A stretch of DNA of 64,000 nt from NCBI GenBank assembly GCA_016169945.1, contig JADLSH010000373.1, positions 1,426,001-1,490,000 on the forward strand, written 5' to 3'. Positions 35,225-46,995 of this stretch are shown here, piece after piece. A program made the translations under genes and the position numbers. Position 1 is the first letter of the stretch. Each line of letters starts with the position of its first letter. The notes under the pieces are model-generated. The model was not told the origin of the DNA and ran no database searches. It saw only the letters and a program-made list of their open reading frames with translations. The DNA comes from Trachythela sp. YZ-2020. Its lineage: Eukaryota; Cnidaria; Anthozoa; Malacalcyonacea; Clavulariidae.

Positions 35225-36429
35225 TATTTATACTGCGTCGTCCGTACGTCAACTTAGTTTCTTTGTTCAATGTTTCAAGACCTTTCAACGTAAAAATTCA
35301 AACTTTGAGAAATGGAGGCTGGTATATATTGTTGCCTTACAGTCGATTTCAGCTCACTTTTACACGCGCGGTTCCCAAGTTTGTTGTGAATTCGAAATTC
35401 GCAAGCTGGGCGTGAACAACAAACCTCCGAACTTCGCATAACAAACTTCCGAACTTCGCGACCAACTTCCGATGTTCGATTTGACTGCTAGCTGTCCTTT
35501 CCTAGACAACATGAACGTACTTTCCTAAACATACGCAATCAGTGACCCTGTTTTTTCGCCTTTTTTTTTTTAAAAATTGTTTGTTCGGCCCATAAACTTC
35601 TGCTGAGTGACACATCTTGTTCAATTTTTAATCTGTGATCTGGATGTGGCTTTTCCACGCCCATGCAAATCACATGTTTCAATGAAATGTTTTTTTCTGG
35701 TGCAAACTCTTTTCCATGGAGTATTTCATTGGATATGTAGCTAAAATATAGCGAAACAGTTATACTTACTCCGTCCACTGCAGCTCTGAAGTTGTTCTCT
35801 TCAGAGCGTCATTAGCCTCTTTCAGATCCAGCGTCCTGGCCCGCACCTTGTCTCTGAGGCCGTCCTCAATTATTCTGAGCTAAAATCATGCAAAATGTTT
35901 TTCTAAAAATGCATAAAACGGGTTTTCTAAAAAATTGTTCGTGATGGAAAAACTTCATCTTCCCATTGTCAAGAACGATCAGAAATCATAGTTTTAAATA
36001 AGTTGAACACCTCAGTAGCCTCGTGGGAACACAAATATATTATAAATAAGCCCCGTGTCTGGCCCTCAATTGTTGGTGAGCACTTTTGGTTTTGACTAAA
36101 AATGTTCCCATTTTTCTTGTCGACGGGGGGGGGGATGTATTTGGGGGGCACAATTGTAAGCCCTTATATATATTATTATATGTATATTTCTAAAATCATT
36201 AATTATTCATTGGCAAAATATAAAGGAAACTCATGACCCGTAGCAGATCTCCTTCGATTTTTACAGCGTAGATAACATCAATCTTCAAAATTCCAACGGC
36301 AGTGAGCGTATACAAAACGAGTCATTTTAGAAGTCATATACAAACCTTACAGTTCGGCCTTTATCAGATCTTAAACACTCGGCTGCGCCTCGATGTTTTA
36401 AATCTGATAAAGACCTCTTGTGCGGTTTG
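35225..36429. other. Non-coding stretch
   Basis: A short iterated segment (aacttccgaacttcgc and variants) occurs at 35428-35477. No gene; short minus-strand frames have no recognisable domain. Confidence 0.35.
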
Positions 36430-36815
36430 TATATATTACATGTAATGGTCAATTTCGTTGAATGCCTTTGAAAAATCTAATAAGCACACTCGAGTATACG
36501 CCGCTGCTCGTCTCAAAATGGATCGCATCATGCAAAACTCTCTTTCGCTTTGCTTCAGTCCCCACACATGATTCGAAAGTTCCGTTTCAGAGGAGTAGTT
36601 TACGTTTCTAAATTCCTTTTGTGACTCCCGTATCTTTCCTTGAATGAGTTGGCCGTCATCCCTATGTATTCCTTAGTAATTCCATCATCAATCGTTGTCA
36701 CCTCAGCTTTGTACACAATGTTATTTACTAAACACTTTCCGTCTAGTGGGCTCTCACTTGTTCTTCTGCAGTTACATTTAATTGCTTTTCCATCATTGTG
36801 TGGTATTGGACAATA
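36430..36815 (-). pseudogene. Penelope-like GIY-YIG nuclease fragment joined to an RT-like scrap
   Basis: Reading leftwards: a Cys-rich lead (about 36790-36730; KCNCRRTSESPLDGKC), then a GIY-YIG-type core (NIVYKAEV ... KEYIGMTANSFKERYGSHKR; about 36725-36605). A stop codon is followed by similarity continuing in frame for a short way (SSETELSNHVWGLK; 36590-36545). At about 36500 the sequence switches to VCLLDFSKAFNEIDH, which resembles the RT motif A of a LINE, before stopping at about 36440. Penelope elements carry GIY-YIG C-terminal to their RT; the RT scrap here lies on the wrong side, so this is a composite of two fragments. A CA microsatellite abuts the 5' side. Confidence 0.6.
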
Positions 36816-36829
36816 AACACATACGCATG

Positions 36830-36863
<34 letters not shown>

Positions 36864-36893
36864 GTCACACACACACACAGTAGACACGCACAC
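36815..36893. repeat. CA microsatellite
   Basis: Interrupted (CA)n run; the Cys/Val-rich open frame across it on the minus strand is a by-product. Confidence 0.95.
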
Positions 36894-37079
36894 TAAAGTG
36901 ATGACTGGATAACCACAACAGCCTAAAAAGCCAATTAATCAAAACGTCTATTAAAAAGCAATAGTTCACTGGTTCAGTTAAGGTTCTTGCACTATTGCAT
37001 TTCGGGCAGATAGTTTTAAATGTTCTTAGCAAAATAATATTTTTGCATTACTGACTTAAAAGAGCCCAGGCTTTCCATG

Positions 37080-39651
37080 CTTAAGTCTAACGTGTCCGTT
37101 AAAGTGTTGCAAGTTCTGATTGTTCTAATCCAAAATGATCTTTGGAAAGTCGTTGTTCTACACTGTGGAACTATTATTATCTCTACTATATACAGACCAC
37201 CATCTGCTACGGTTGATATATTTTCCAAAATTGAATCTTTAGTAAGTGCGGTAGATATTGAAGATAAAGAAATTTATTTATTGGGAGACTTAAATTGTAG
37301 TCTTCTTGATACTGCAAATTTCGCAGCTAAAAAGTTGATCACAGCTTGATTTATGTGGTCAGAAAAATTAATGTTACCACTAAAACAAATACAACTGAAG
37401 AAACTTATTTTCGTAATTTTAAGCATTTTGATAGCACTGCATTTTAAGATGATCTCTTTCGCCAGCCATAGTACACAATTGATACCTTACCTAATGTTGA
37501 CAATAAATGGACCAATAATGTCCAGAAGAGTGAGAAACAAGGGTAATGTTCCATGGTTGACGAGAGAAATCAGAAGTAAGATGATAAATAGAGACCATTT
37601 CAAAAAACAAGCAATATCATTATATCAACAAACTGTAATGTTGATTGGAAGCTGTATAAATCCTATAGGAATAGTGTAAATATTGCCATGCGAAAAGCTA
37701 AGGTAGAATATTATAGAAATAGGATAGGAAATCAGAAAAATAACCCTAAGCAAGCCTGGATTATTGTAAATGATATTCTCGGACGTGGAAGGAAGGATAA
37801 TACAATTAATGAAATCAAAATAGATCAAGATACCATTTCATCACCAACTAAAATTTCTGAATGTTTCAATGACTATTTCCTGAATGCGGGCCTGACTATA
37901 GCAAGCTCAATTGATGGATGTAATTCTAATTTTGAAAATTACATTAACAAAGTTGACATACTTCGTTCAATTAGTCATTCGAAAATTTTAAAATTATTTA
38001 ATGAATTGGTAGTCTCTAAAGCAACTGGTGTTGATAAAATAAAATGCCTAAAGTTCTTAAATTAGAAAACTCAATAACCAGGAAATTTAATTGTTCTATT
38101 GAAACTGGGGAATTTTCGTTAGACTAGAAGATTGCGAGAGTCACTTCTTTACACAAAAAAGGTCCTAAAAATTTACTGGACAATTATCGTTCAATTTCTA
38201 TATTACCAATCGTCAGTAAAGTCTTTGAAAGAATATTATACGAACAATTTTATGAACATTTAACAACAAACAATTTATTGTCTAAACACCAATTTGGTTT
38301 CAGGCGTTTTCATTCTACAATGTCTACATTATTAGATTGCACGAATGAGAGGTACATAAATATGGATCGTGGTCTTTATAACCTTGTCGTCTTTCTGGAT
38401 TTAAAGAAAGCTTTCGACACGGTCGATCATGCATTGTTACTAGCCAAACTCCAATTGTATGGGATTACTGATACGGCATTTAATCTATTTCAATCCTACT
38501 TTACTGATCGTCTACAGGGATGTTATGTAAATGGTAAACTTTCAAATCCAAGAGCAGTAAAGTGTGGAGTACCGCAGGGATCGATTCTTGGCCCGCTTCT
38601 ATTCTTAATATATATTAATGATTTGCCTAATTGTCTCCAGTTTACAACTACTCGATTATTTGCTGATGACACGAATATAACAGCAAGTGGAGCGAACCCT
38701 GAAGTCTTGATCTCCTTAATGTCAAGGGGTGGCTAATTTCAGCAAATAAACTCTGTCTGAATGTTGTCAAAACTGAATACCTTTTGATCGGCTCTCCCTA
38801 TATTATCAAAAACTTGAGTTCAGAACCCAATGTTTTCGTTGGAGATGAGCCGATAAAAAGAGTTCGAGTAACAAAAGCTCTTGGAGTTCAACTGAACGAA
38901 AATTTAGAATGGAACAATCATATTAATCATATATCGAATAAAATATCTGCCGGTATTGGCGCATTAAAAGAATTAAAGAATATACGGATCAAGACACCTT
39001 TGAATCTGTCTGTACTATGCTGCCTTGTCAACCTTTTTTTTATTGTTGTGAAAGTAATTAATACTCAAATTCTTTCAAATCGACTACAGTTTCATAATAA
39101 TAGAAGTGCCAGAATTATAATGAATTGCAAAATGAATCATCAAGTCTGGTCTGGCCTTTTCTTGGATGGAAACCCTGGAGGAACAGAGCTCAGTTTACAC
39201 AGTCAGCTCATGTATAAGGTTTTGCAATAATATGGATTAAACTAAATGATATTTTTAATATGTCAAATACAGTCCACCATCATAATTTACGAGGATCAGA
39301 TTCTACTCTCTTCCTTCCGCGTCCGAAAACTGAATATCTTTAATTAAAAAAATGTTAGTTTTAGAGGACCAAAAATTGGAATTCATTGTCTGAACAAGCT
39401 AGAAATAGCGAATCTTTGTCCATATTTAATAGCAACATCTCTAATGTCAATGCCAGCCTGATTAATCAATAATTGATAACTATACTTTATAAGTAATATA
39501 ATTGATTCTGTATATAGTTTGTGTGTACTTTTCTTATTCATTTGTAAATATTTGTAGGCTAGTTTTAAATCACGTCCCACTTGGAAATCAACAATTCAGT
39601 TGAAGTGGCTAACGTGTTGAAATAAAGTTTTACCTACCTACCTACCTATAC
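37080..39651 (+). mobile_element. LINE (Jockey/CR1-group-like), 5'-truncated, endonuclease end plus RT, many lesions
   Basis: The first part (37110-37350) is the C-terminal part of an APE-type endonuclease (STIYRPPSATVDIF, then EIYLLGDLN). After several frame changes comes the thumb-to-palm RT region: HQFGFRRFHSTMSTLLDC, VVFLDLKKAFDTVDH, GVPQGSILGPLLFLIYINDL and the catalytic LFADDTNI (about 38656-38680). A stop at 38734-38736 and a frame change precede the C-terminal part (KALGVQLNENLEWNNHI), which ends with further stops. The 3' end has AATAAAG and a TACC tail (39621-39651). The N-terminal endonuclease and any first ORF are missing. The copy is dead. Confidence 0.85.
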
Positions 39652-40717
39652 TTGCTGTGCTGGTGTTGTTACATGCTCTTGTGCTTCTCGTTGTTTTCTT
39701 ACGTTTTTAAAACAAAGGACGAGTTTGTTAGGCTCGGTTTAAGCTTACGAGTAACTGTCTGTGTTTTGCATTTGGTTCCATTAAATGATATGCCTGAAGT
39801 GGTTGACAAAGATTCGAGGTTACTAATATCGTTCTGCAGTTGTTGTGTCATCCGCGAACATGGTTTCTTGATAAAAGGCGATGATTGTGTCGAGATATAA
39901 TACTTTTGACATTTTCCATACAAGAGTAGCTAACTTTGATTGTGTTGCGATTGAATATCTTAAGACTTGTAATGGGGAAATGTTTATAACATGGTGTACA
40001 TAGCTGAAGTGACAAGGACAAAATATAGCGTGTTTAAAATGTAAACAAACGGACGTTGCCGGTTTGTTTACATCGGGACTTTACATCACCTTTAATATGA
40101 ACTAAGACCATGATGACGTCATGGGTGGCGCTAATGCTCCACCCGCTCCATCCGTCCCAGAGCCCCCACTTTGTATACACCTTAGATGTGTTAAGTTGCA
40201 TACCTTTTTAATGAAAAACATCTTGGTGTGTTCGACAACACACTCTTGACTTTTTATAGAAGCAACCTTGGTGTGTTATAGAAACACACCTTGGTATGTT
40301 ACAGAACACACCTCACACAGATTTTTGAACAAAACCCAGCATGGAATGAGAAAGGAAATGCCTTTTAAAATGGCTCCCTACATTTTCTAAAAAATATAGT
40401 AGATTTTCTATTTAGATCATTTTTTGACAATTATTTTCTGTTGAAAAACAAAGACACTCGACTGACTTGTATAAAACAGTGATCGAGTTAGCGAGTTGAT
40501 CGTTAACAAAAAGCCTTTTATAGTTATCATAGTTGGCGTATATAATGCTTTCTTTAGTTTTAGATGTGAAAAATTATAACATGTTTAACTTATGTGTATG
40601 ACAAATATGTATGACAAATTATTGGTGCCCCCTCCCCACCACCCCACCCAACCCCTCTCCCTATATCCCGCCGATTTGGTTTTAAACACAAACTGCTATC
40701 TTGAAACGTCATTATCA
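39652..40717. other. Non-coding stretch with a hairpin and iterated motif
   Basis: A hairpin at about 40040-40072 pairs tgtaaacaaacgg with ccggtttgtttaca. At 40222-40318 the motif cttggtgtgtt/aacacacc is repeated about four times in alternating orientation. C-rich runs occur at 40625-40670. No gene. Confidence 0.45.
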
Positions 40718-40725
40718 CCATAGTT

Positions 40726-40892
40726 CAGGGACGTAGCCAGGGGGGGAGCCGAGGGAGCAGCGGCTCCCCCCCTTTGGTAATATTTAGTGCTAATACTTAC
40801 TGCAAAACCAGGAATTATGCCCCACATATAGCCACAACTACCTTTAATCCCCACAGGGCTCCCCCCCTTTGAAAGCTCTGGCTACGTCCCTG
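40726..40892. mobile_element. 167-bp hAT-type MITE
   Basis: The ends cagggacgtagccag and ctggctacgtccctg are inverted repeats, and the 8 bases CCATAGTT flank both sides (40718-40725 and 40893-40900). An 8-bp duplication with CAGGG ends is typical of hAT elements. No coding capacity. Confidence 0.9.
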
Positions 40893-41638
40893 CCATAGTT
40901 GTAGGAAATTTCGCCATATACAAATAATAGTTGTAGGAAATTTCGGATCGAAGACGGAAATCGTCCCTCTTTTGAAAAAAAAAGCAAGGGATCACCTTAA
41001 TACAGGGACGTCGGGAAGGCATGAACATTGGGGGGATGTCCTGAAATTTTGACCAAGTTTTAAGTTTTGACAACGTCACTTACGTGAACGAGAAACTGAA
41101 TGCTTGTTGGGGGGGGGGGTTGTGCTAGGTAATTTAAGTATTCCCGTAAAATTGTAAACAGCATTTTAAGAAAATAATATTTCAATGACTTTAACATCTT
41201 TACTCCAAACTAAATTACTGCACAGTTATTACAAATTATTTGAAATCAGCTTAGAAAAGCGACTTAGCTATGAATAAATTCCACATTGGGCGCTGACTGA
41301 CAGACTGGTGTCTAGTCTTCTTACTACACGCGCATAGGTTCTCGGGATAGAGTCATCACACCTCCCTATCTTTAAAAAATATATCACCACCATCACGACC
41401 ATGCAACAACTAAAACTTTGGGAAACTAGTGTTAATAGGGTAAAGTATACTAAAACCCTGGGTACAATCGTTGACGAACAATTATCATGGAAAAACCAGA
41501 TTGAAAGCATAGTTAATAAGGCTTCAAAGGGTATCGGAATGTTACGTCGTATGTAGAAATATGTTCCGACACAAGTTATAGAAATCGTTTATAAGGCTAT
41601 AGCACTGCCTTACTTTGACTATTGCAGTCCAGTTTGGG

Positions 41639-42165
41639 CAACCTCGTCCCCAGGGCCATTTGCAGAGGAGGCGCGAAATGGCCCTGGCGTTGGCTAGAAT
41701 TTACACCCCTTATTTTGGGGTGTCATAAATTAAAGCCAAATTAATTATGCAAATTCCGGTTTGATAAACAAAGAGCGGTATTAAATATTTAAATATCTAA
41801 AAGTTATAAAAGTGTAAAAGTCATGTTGAAAGTTGCTGATATATTTAAGCGATTACATGTGGCATTTGCTACAAATAATTTTCCAAGTTTCTGTTTGAAA
41901 CCGAAGCAAGTTCAATGTTTTGAGTACGTGCTGCGAGGTTTCGATGTCATTACTGTACTCCCAACTGGCTTCGGAAAGTCGCTTCTATTTCAACTATTGC
42001 CGGATTATCTGCCAGTGAAATCATGCATAATTAATCATGCATGCATAATCATTATAATTTATGCCTTTTTCGAAAAAGCGATTAACCAATAGGAGTTTAG
42101 AATCGGCTAGCCGACGCCAGGGCCATTTCGCGCCTCCTCTGCAAATGGCCCTGGGGACGAGGTTG
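41639..42165. mobile_element. 527-bp TIR element with hairpin ends and a RecQ-like reading frame
   Basis: The ends are 51-bp inverted repeats with no mismatch that I can see (caacctcgtccccagggcca ... and its complement), flanked by the 9-bp direct repeat CAGTTTGGG (41630-41638 and 42166-42174). Each end also folds on itself: ccagggccattt (41650-41661) pairs with aaatggccctgg (41676-41687). The interior encodes the N-terminus of a RecQ-like helicase. The 9-bp duplication recalls Mutator-like elements, but I see no transposase. The interrupted LINE gives an exact record of the empty site. Confidence 0.9.
41823..42092 (+). pseudogene. RecQ-like helicase N-terminus (Q motif and Walker A) in a TIR element
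   Basis: The frame starts at ATG 41823. Around residues 25-60 it shows a RecQ-type zone: LKPKQVQCFEYVLRGFD followed by the ATP-binding motif VLPTGFGKSLLFQLLP. After about residue 70 the sequence becomes Ile-rich and no longer looks like a helicase; motifs Ia to VI are absent. It is therefore a terminal piece of about 65 helicase residues. Whether the element carried the full gene and this copy is deleted, or captured a host fragment, cannot be told from this copy alone. Confidence 0.7.
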
Positions 42166-42628
42166 CAGTTTGGGATAACTGTAGCATGTACCTACAAGAT
42201 AAATTACAGAAAATGCAAAAAAGGGCAGCTAGAGTAATTACGGGGAAATCGTACGACACAAGAATAAGCGATATGCTAAACGAACTTGGCTGGCAACCAT
42301 TAGCTGAACGAAGGAGATCTCACAAAGTATTATTTATGCACAAGGTAAAAAATAACCAACTCCAAGATGGGAGTATATATAATTATATACTTTTATAACA
42401 GTAGCAGTAACATGTGGTAACATGTTGAAATATATAGTAATATATACTATATCAGTAACAATGTAACATGTGCAGTAACATGTGCGAATTTGTTCTGTGA
42501 TAGAAAATGATTACTGTAATTCTAGTAAAGCTTAATACCAAGAATAAGGTCTTGTAATGACTAGTTTGTTCCGCTATTATGTCTTAGAGCTCGTTCTAGT
42601 GTACTCGCTCGTATTTGCGGCTATGCGT

Positions 42629-43671
42629 TTACGTTCGTTCACTTATTTCTCCCAGGAGCACAAGCTTGGTAAAACAATGTGGACACGGAGTTATTTTCTT
42701 TTGCTCCCTCTGTGGGATGCTGTGGGTGAATTGGAAGACTTTCCATCGCGACGCCTTCATATCATCCTCATCCTTGTCTTCGGCGTGGTACGTGCCTCGA
42801 TATTTCATGGCGTCTTTAGACGTTGCAAATATTGGAACGTCAGTGTCAATACGTATATCTGTCGCAAAATGATTCTTTGGAGCTGGTAGATCCACAAAAG
42901 CAAGCTTTCCCACTCGATCAACTCCCTTGACCAGCTAAAATCGTTTAGCCAAATGATCTCTGATTTGTCGGCTCCTACCCAAGCGTATTTGACTGCGGCA
43001 GGGTTGGAAAAGGTGTTGAATAGCAGCTTCAGGGGTCTAAATGGAAATGACTTGCCATAGTTTGTCGGGCCGACTATCATTACATTCCTGTATTTCTCTC
43101 TTCCGAGCATTAGCACTTCTCGTACGGCTGCAGCGAACAAGACTGCATGCAACTTGTTATTGACTAACACTTCTTCGGCGCACCTCATCCATAATCCATC
43201 ACAGCTCTCAACACAACGTGACTGCTTTTCTGTTTGCGCGCCTCTGTCGATATACACGATGACAGTTATTCGTTTTTGGGGATCCGATTTCGTCAAGGTT
43301 AGGATGGTTTCGGCTGTGATAAACGTTCTCGTCACACTTTCAAATATGCTTATACGCAGTATAATATCTATCGTGATCGGAGAAATTTACCACAATTCCG
43401 AACTTTCTTTGCAGAGCTCGCTTAGATTCGATCCATTTCTTTGGGTCGGTTAGCTTTAACGCCATATGGTAGTGGAGCCGTCATCTGAATGCTGCTCTAA
43501 GCAACATGCCCAGTGCTGCGGTTTAGATTTACTTCGATCTGAAGTGAAAACTTCAGATACGGCGGCGGCGAACGATTCCCTAGTGGGGAATTTGTTCACA
43601 TCAGCTTGGCTGTAGGTTATAAGGCAACTTCTCCGTGGCTTAGAACAATTTATTGCAGCCATCGTCAACAA
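42629..43671 (-). pseudogene. Fossil rolling-circle Rep: HUH nuclease plus SF3 helicase
   Basis: Read leftwards from ATG at 43671, a first frame (71 codons) leads into the nuclease. In a shifted frame come the HUH motif HYHMALKL (43474-43451) and a tyrosine motif YYTAYKHI (about 43363-43343), followed at once by a TGA (43342-43340). Another frame (43335-42805) contains the SF3 helicase: Walker A GPTNYGKSF (about 43071-43045) and Walker B EIIWLNDF (about 42960-42937). A last frame (42913-42629) holds a motif C-like VPIFATSK and ends with a Cys pair (CPHC). The order nuclease then SF3 helicase is that of parvovirus NS1 and other Rep proteins of small DNA viruses and replicons. At least three frameshifts and a stop make it a relic. 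It may be an endogenised virus or a mobile Rep family of cnidarians; the sequence does not decide. Confidence 0.7.
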
Positions 43672-43953
43672 AAATTTTAGTTAACGCAGAGAAAATTTGA
43701 ATCAAATCCTCCAATCAAATAATTAATTTTAAAATATAAGGCCGGAAATGCGCGATGGTGAATATAAATATGCATTATGTCATGTCGAACGCTCACGAAA
43801 CTTTACACAACAAAGCGTCAACCACATCAAAGCTTACAAATTTATTACATTAGAAGCTCTCCTTGAATAAAATCAGCGCCCGAATAACTGAATAAGATGT
43901 AAGTTTAAATATTCACTTGTCCCCATTATCTCTTTATAATACTTTGAATATTA

Positions 43954-44447
43954 CAGTCGAACCCCTATTAAGCGGACACCTTCGGGACCTCGCCTAAGTA
44001 TATTGGCATATAGGATACATACATAAAAATACACATAGATAATTACATTACTTCATACTTAAGACTACAAATTTAAAGTAAGTGTTGACAAGCTATATAT
44101 GCTCCTGGCCGGTATACACACTATCTTTATTCTTAGGTAAAACATACCTCTGCATGAGATAATATAAGAAACGTAAATAACTCACCATCTATAAACACAG
44201 CAATTTGTTTCTAACAGTTTAAAACCATGCCCTTTAGTCAACGTATATAGAAATCTCAGGCCCAAATTATATGCGTCTCAGATTTCTATAGCATAGAGTA
44301 ACAACAGCTAGTGAAAGAATAGTCGTAACCGACATCCGACTAATCTCCCGAATAGCATTCTAGCACGAGCTTTTTATTAAAGAAAACGAATGGGACCTGA
44401 GATATGTGTCTGCTTAAGAGAGGTGTCCCCTTATAGGGGATCGACTG
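43954..44447. mobile_element. 494-bp MITE with mariner/pogo-type ends
   Basis: The ends cagtcgaacccctattaagc and its inverted counterpart (ttataggggatcgactg) are flanked by TA on both sides (43952-43953 and 44448-44449). An inner inverted pair (tagaaatctcaggcc, about 44249, and tctcagatttcta, about 44276) lies in the middle. No coding capacity. The end type is common to Tigger/pogo and mariner relatives. Confidence 0.8.
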
Positions 44448-44449
44448 TA

Positions 44450-45941
44450 TTATAACTGTCATAAATATGCATTACATGTACTGTATTATAGCCCATGCCT
44501 TTAAGTTTGTCTGATGATTCACGTTTTAAATGCGCAAGGGGAAGAGACAACGCTCAAAATTTTCTTGAAATTTAGACAATTGTGGAAATAATATACGTAG
44601 ACTTTTTATGAAAACCATAAATTTTTAACATTGTTCGATACCAGTTGTTGAATATTTAAATATTCAATGCTAAAATAATTGGAAAAATCCCCCCTCCCGC
44701 CCCCCCCAAACACAATGGTGATGATAATATAAACCGATGGGTTTGATTTCATGCACACACCAACATTGTATGTAGGGAGGGGGCGTCAATTTGAGAAATT
44801 AGTATATTTCGTGCTGTTACAGGAATCGAGCTGTCAAAAAGAAAGTCTGGCGAAGTGGCGAACGTGTGTCAGTTTATTACGAGAATTAAATTTCCGGCAT
44901 TTTATTCCGGCATTTGTGTCAGTGTTAAAACTCCGGGTAGCATGACGGTAACGTTTGTTAAAACTCCGTATTTCCCCCGCAAAGTCCCCTTAAAACCCTG
45001 TCTGAGCCCGGAGGGGGGAGGGGTTTTGATTGACTAGTGCATAACAAGTACGTAAATCTCTCAGGAATACCCTTAAAAAGACCCAGCAACTTAACGCTCA
45101 ATAGCGTGTAGTTAATATTGATAATTTATATGCAGCCGCGTGCGGACTTCAGAATAAATAGTAGTCCAGAGACAATATGAAGAGTCGGTCACACGCTTAT
45201 GCGTCACGAGTATGGTCCATGACGAGGGCTAACGTTTTTATGTGCTCAAAGTTTTGAGTTTTGCTAAAAATAGTGCAATATGCATTTTAAACATTCCAAA
45301 ACCTAAACTGAAATGAAAAATGCTATAATTGTAAAAATTCGTACATACTTGATCCTTAGATCGGTGGACCTGTATCAACCTGTCTTTTCTGTGACTGAAT
45401 ATTTAATTGTTCCTAATAAGAGAATGTTAGGATAATTGTTATTACATAGGAGTTACTATCGCAAGGGAAAGTGCTGCCTCAAACAGGCCGGAGATGTTCC
45501 AAAGGAGCTACTCAAGATTTTTTAATATTCGAAATAAATAACAAAAAGGAATATTGTTGCTCCTGTCCATTTTAGAAAAATTATTGTTGATAATACAATG
45601 ATTTGGACAACTCAACACACAAAAAATCGGCTTTTAAGTACATATTTGTCTCCTTGAGTAAGGATCAACTGGGATATTTCGTTAAAAGTCGCTGATAACG
45701 TCATAAAGGAGCACTGCTTTCTCCCTTTTAAACGCTCATGGCTTTGATGAAATTTTGAAGTAATAAAGAAAACATTTTACATGTATTTTTAATAAAGGAT
45801 ACAATTTAGTCTTGTAGAGATTTTTCCGTTTATGCGCTGTTAGCACTGTAAATTTGCTAATTGGACATCTCCTTTTGATGCCTGTTTTATGAGTCAAATG
45901 AGTCATGAGTTATATATGAGTCAATGAGTTGCCAGAGCATT
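44450..45941. other. Non-coding stretch
   Basis: C-rich runs near 44690-44712; no gene or element end that I can support. Confidence 0.35.
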
Positions 45942-46351
45942 GAACTATAAGTAAACTGGAACGCTAACGAGAATTGAAGCCAGCTTCAGCACTAGTTTTC
46001 TGAGTTTTCAGTTGAAATATGCTAACCGAACATTGGGCTGTATATGAAATTAAAGTTATTAAAATGTTATATTTGATATAAAAACTTCAAGACTTTAGGT
46101 AAAAAAAAAGGAAATACTTAAAACTTTGAGAAAATTTGATTTTTACAAAAAATGCGTTGCTTTATGATTTTTAAGTATTTCCATTTTTGCCTAAAGTCTT
46201 GAAGTTTTTATATGAAATAGAACTTTTTAATAGCTTCATATTTTGCATGTTAGAACGTTATATTTCAACTCAAAACTCAGAAAACTAGCTGGCTTCAACG
46301 AATCATAGGACTTGATCATAGGAGTTAACGTTCCAGTTTACTTAGAGTTCA
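45942..46351. mobile_element. 410-bp foldback element
   Basis: The left arm starts tgaactataagtaaactgga and the right arm ends with its near-complement tccagtttacttagagttca. Matching blocks continue along both arms (gttttctgagtttt with aaaactcagaaaac; aaaaacttcaagactttagg with cctaaagtcttgaagttttt) to a loop near 46110-46160. Nearly the whole length pairs with itself. No coding capacity. Confidence 0.85.
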
Positions 46352-46995
46352 CTGGTTACTGGTTAGAGTCTGCCTAAAAACCTTTTATCAACTGTCTACA
46401 CAGGATACTAGGTTATGTAGTTTACACATTTAAGAAATATAAAACACTCTTCGTGTTTACATACAGTTATATCAATACGAGTGGAAATTGGGAAAATGAG
46501 AAATTGTGTGGAAACGCTGAGAAACTGGGCTAGACCACTTCTAGGAGCGCTAAAAATTGCTGTGTTAAAATTGTTATTTGTGGTTTGATGCGGCTTGTTC
46601 TGTTCCAGAAGATGTAGTGCCATCATCGCACTCAGTTATCCTCGTCGCTACTTTTGTATTTCGTTATTTGTGCTTATATAAGACCGCTATGATGTTACGC
46701 TGCATTTAGTGTGAATCAAAGACTAATTTATTGTTAGAATTAATAGATTGATATGTACAACAGATTGACAGAGTAATTATGATATATGATATGGGTATAT
46801 GTATAGGATACAACAGTGTTTTATATTTTTATAATATAGCACTAAGAAATAGGAGCGTGGAAATTTTCGTGTTTACATCGAGTTATGTAAACACGGCTCT
46901 CAGCCAATCAGCGTTGAGAGTTTGCAAATGCTATATTATAAATAATTCATCATCACTCAGACATCAGGCTCAGTTAGAGGTTAGGGTAGGGTTAA
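46352..46995. other. Non-coding stretch
   Basis: A small inverted pair (cgtgtttacat and atgtaaacacg, about 46868-46902). No gene. Confidence 0.35.

Larger units (their letters stand above)
41418..42395 (+). mobile_element. LINE RT C-terminal fragment, split by a TIR element
   Basis: The upstream piece (41418-41638) encodes KYTKTLGTIVDEQLSWKNQI and ends PYFDYCSPVW; it contains a TAG at about 41554. The downstream piece (42166-42395) resumes with LQDKLQKMQKRAARVITG and NELGWQPLAERRRSHK. Between them lies a 527-bp insertion flanked by a 9-bp duplication of the LINE sequence, so the LINE was one piece before. No 5' part remains. Confidence 0.8.

Noticed and set aside
36600..36893. Cys/Val-rich N-terminus of a minus-strand frame
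   Set aside because: It translates a CA microsatellite; only the part below about 36800 resembles a protein.
42557..42889. Plus-strand frame of 110 codons
   Set aside because: Antisense to the Rep helicase C-terminal part, which carries real motifs.
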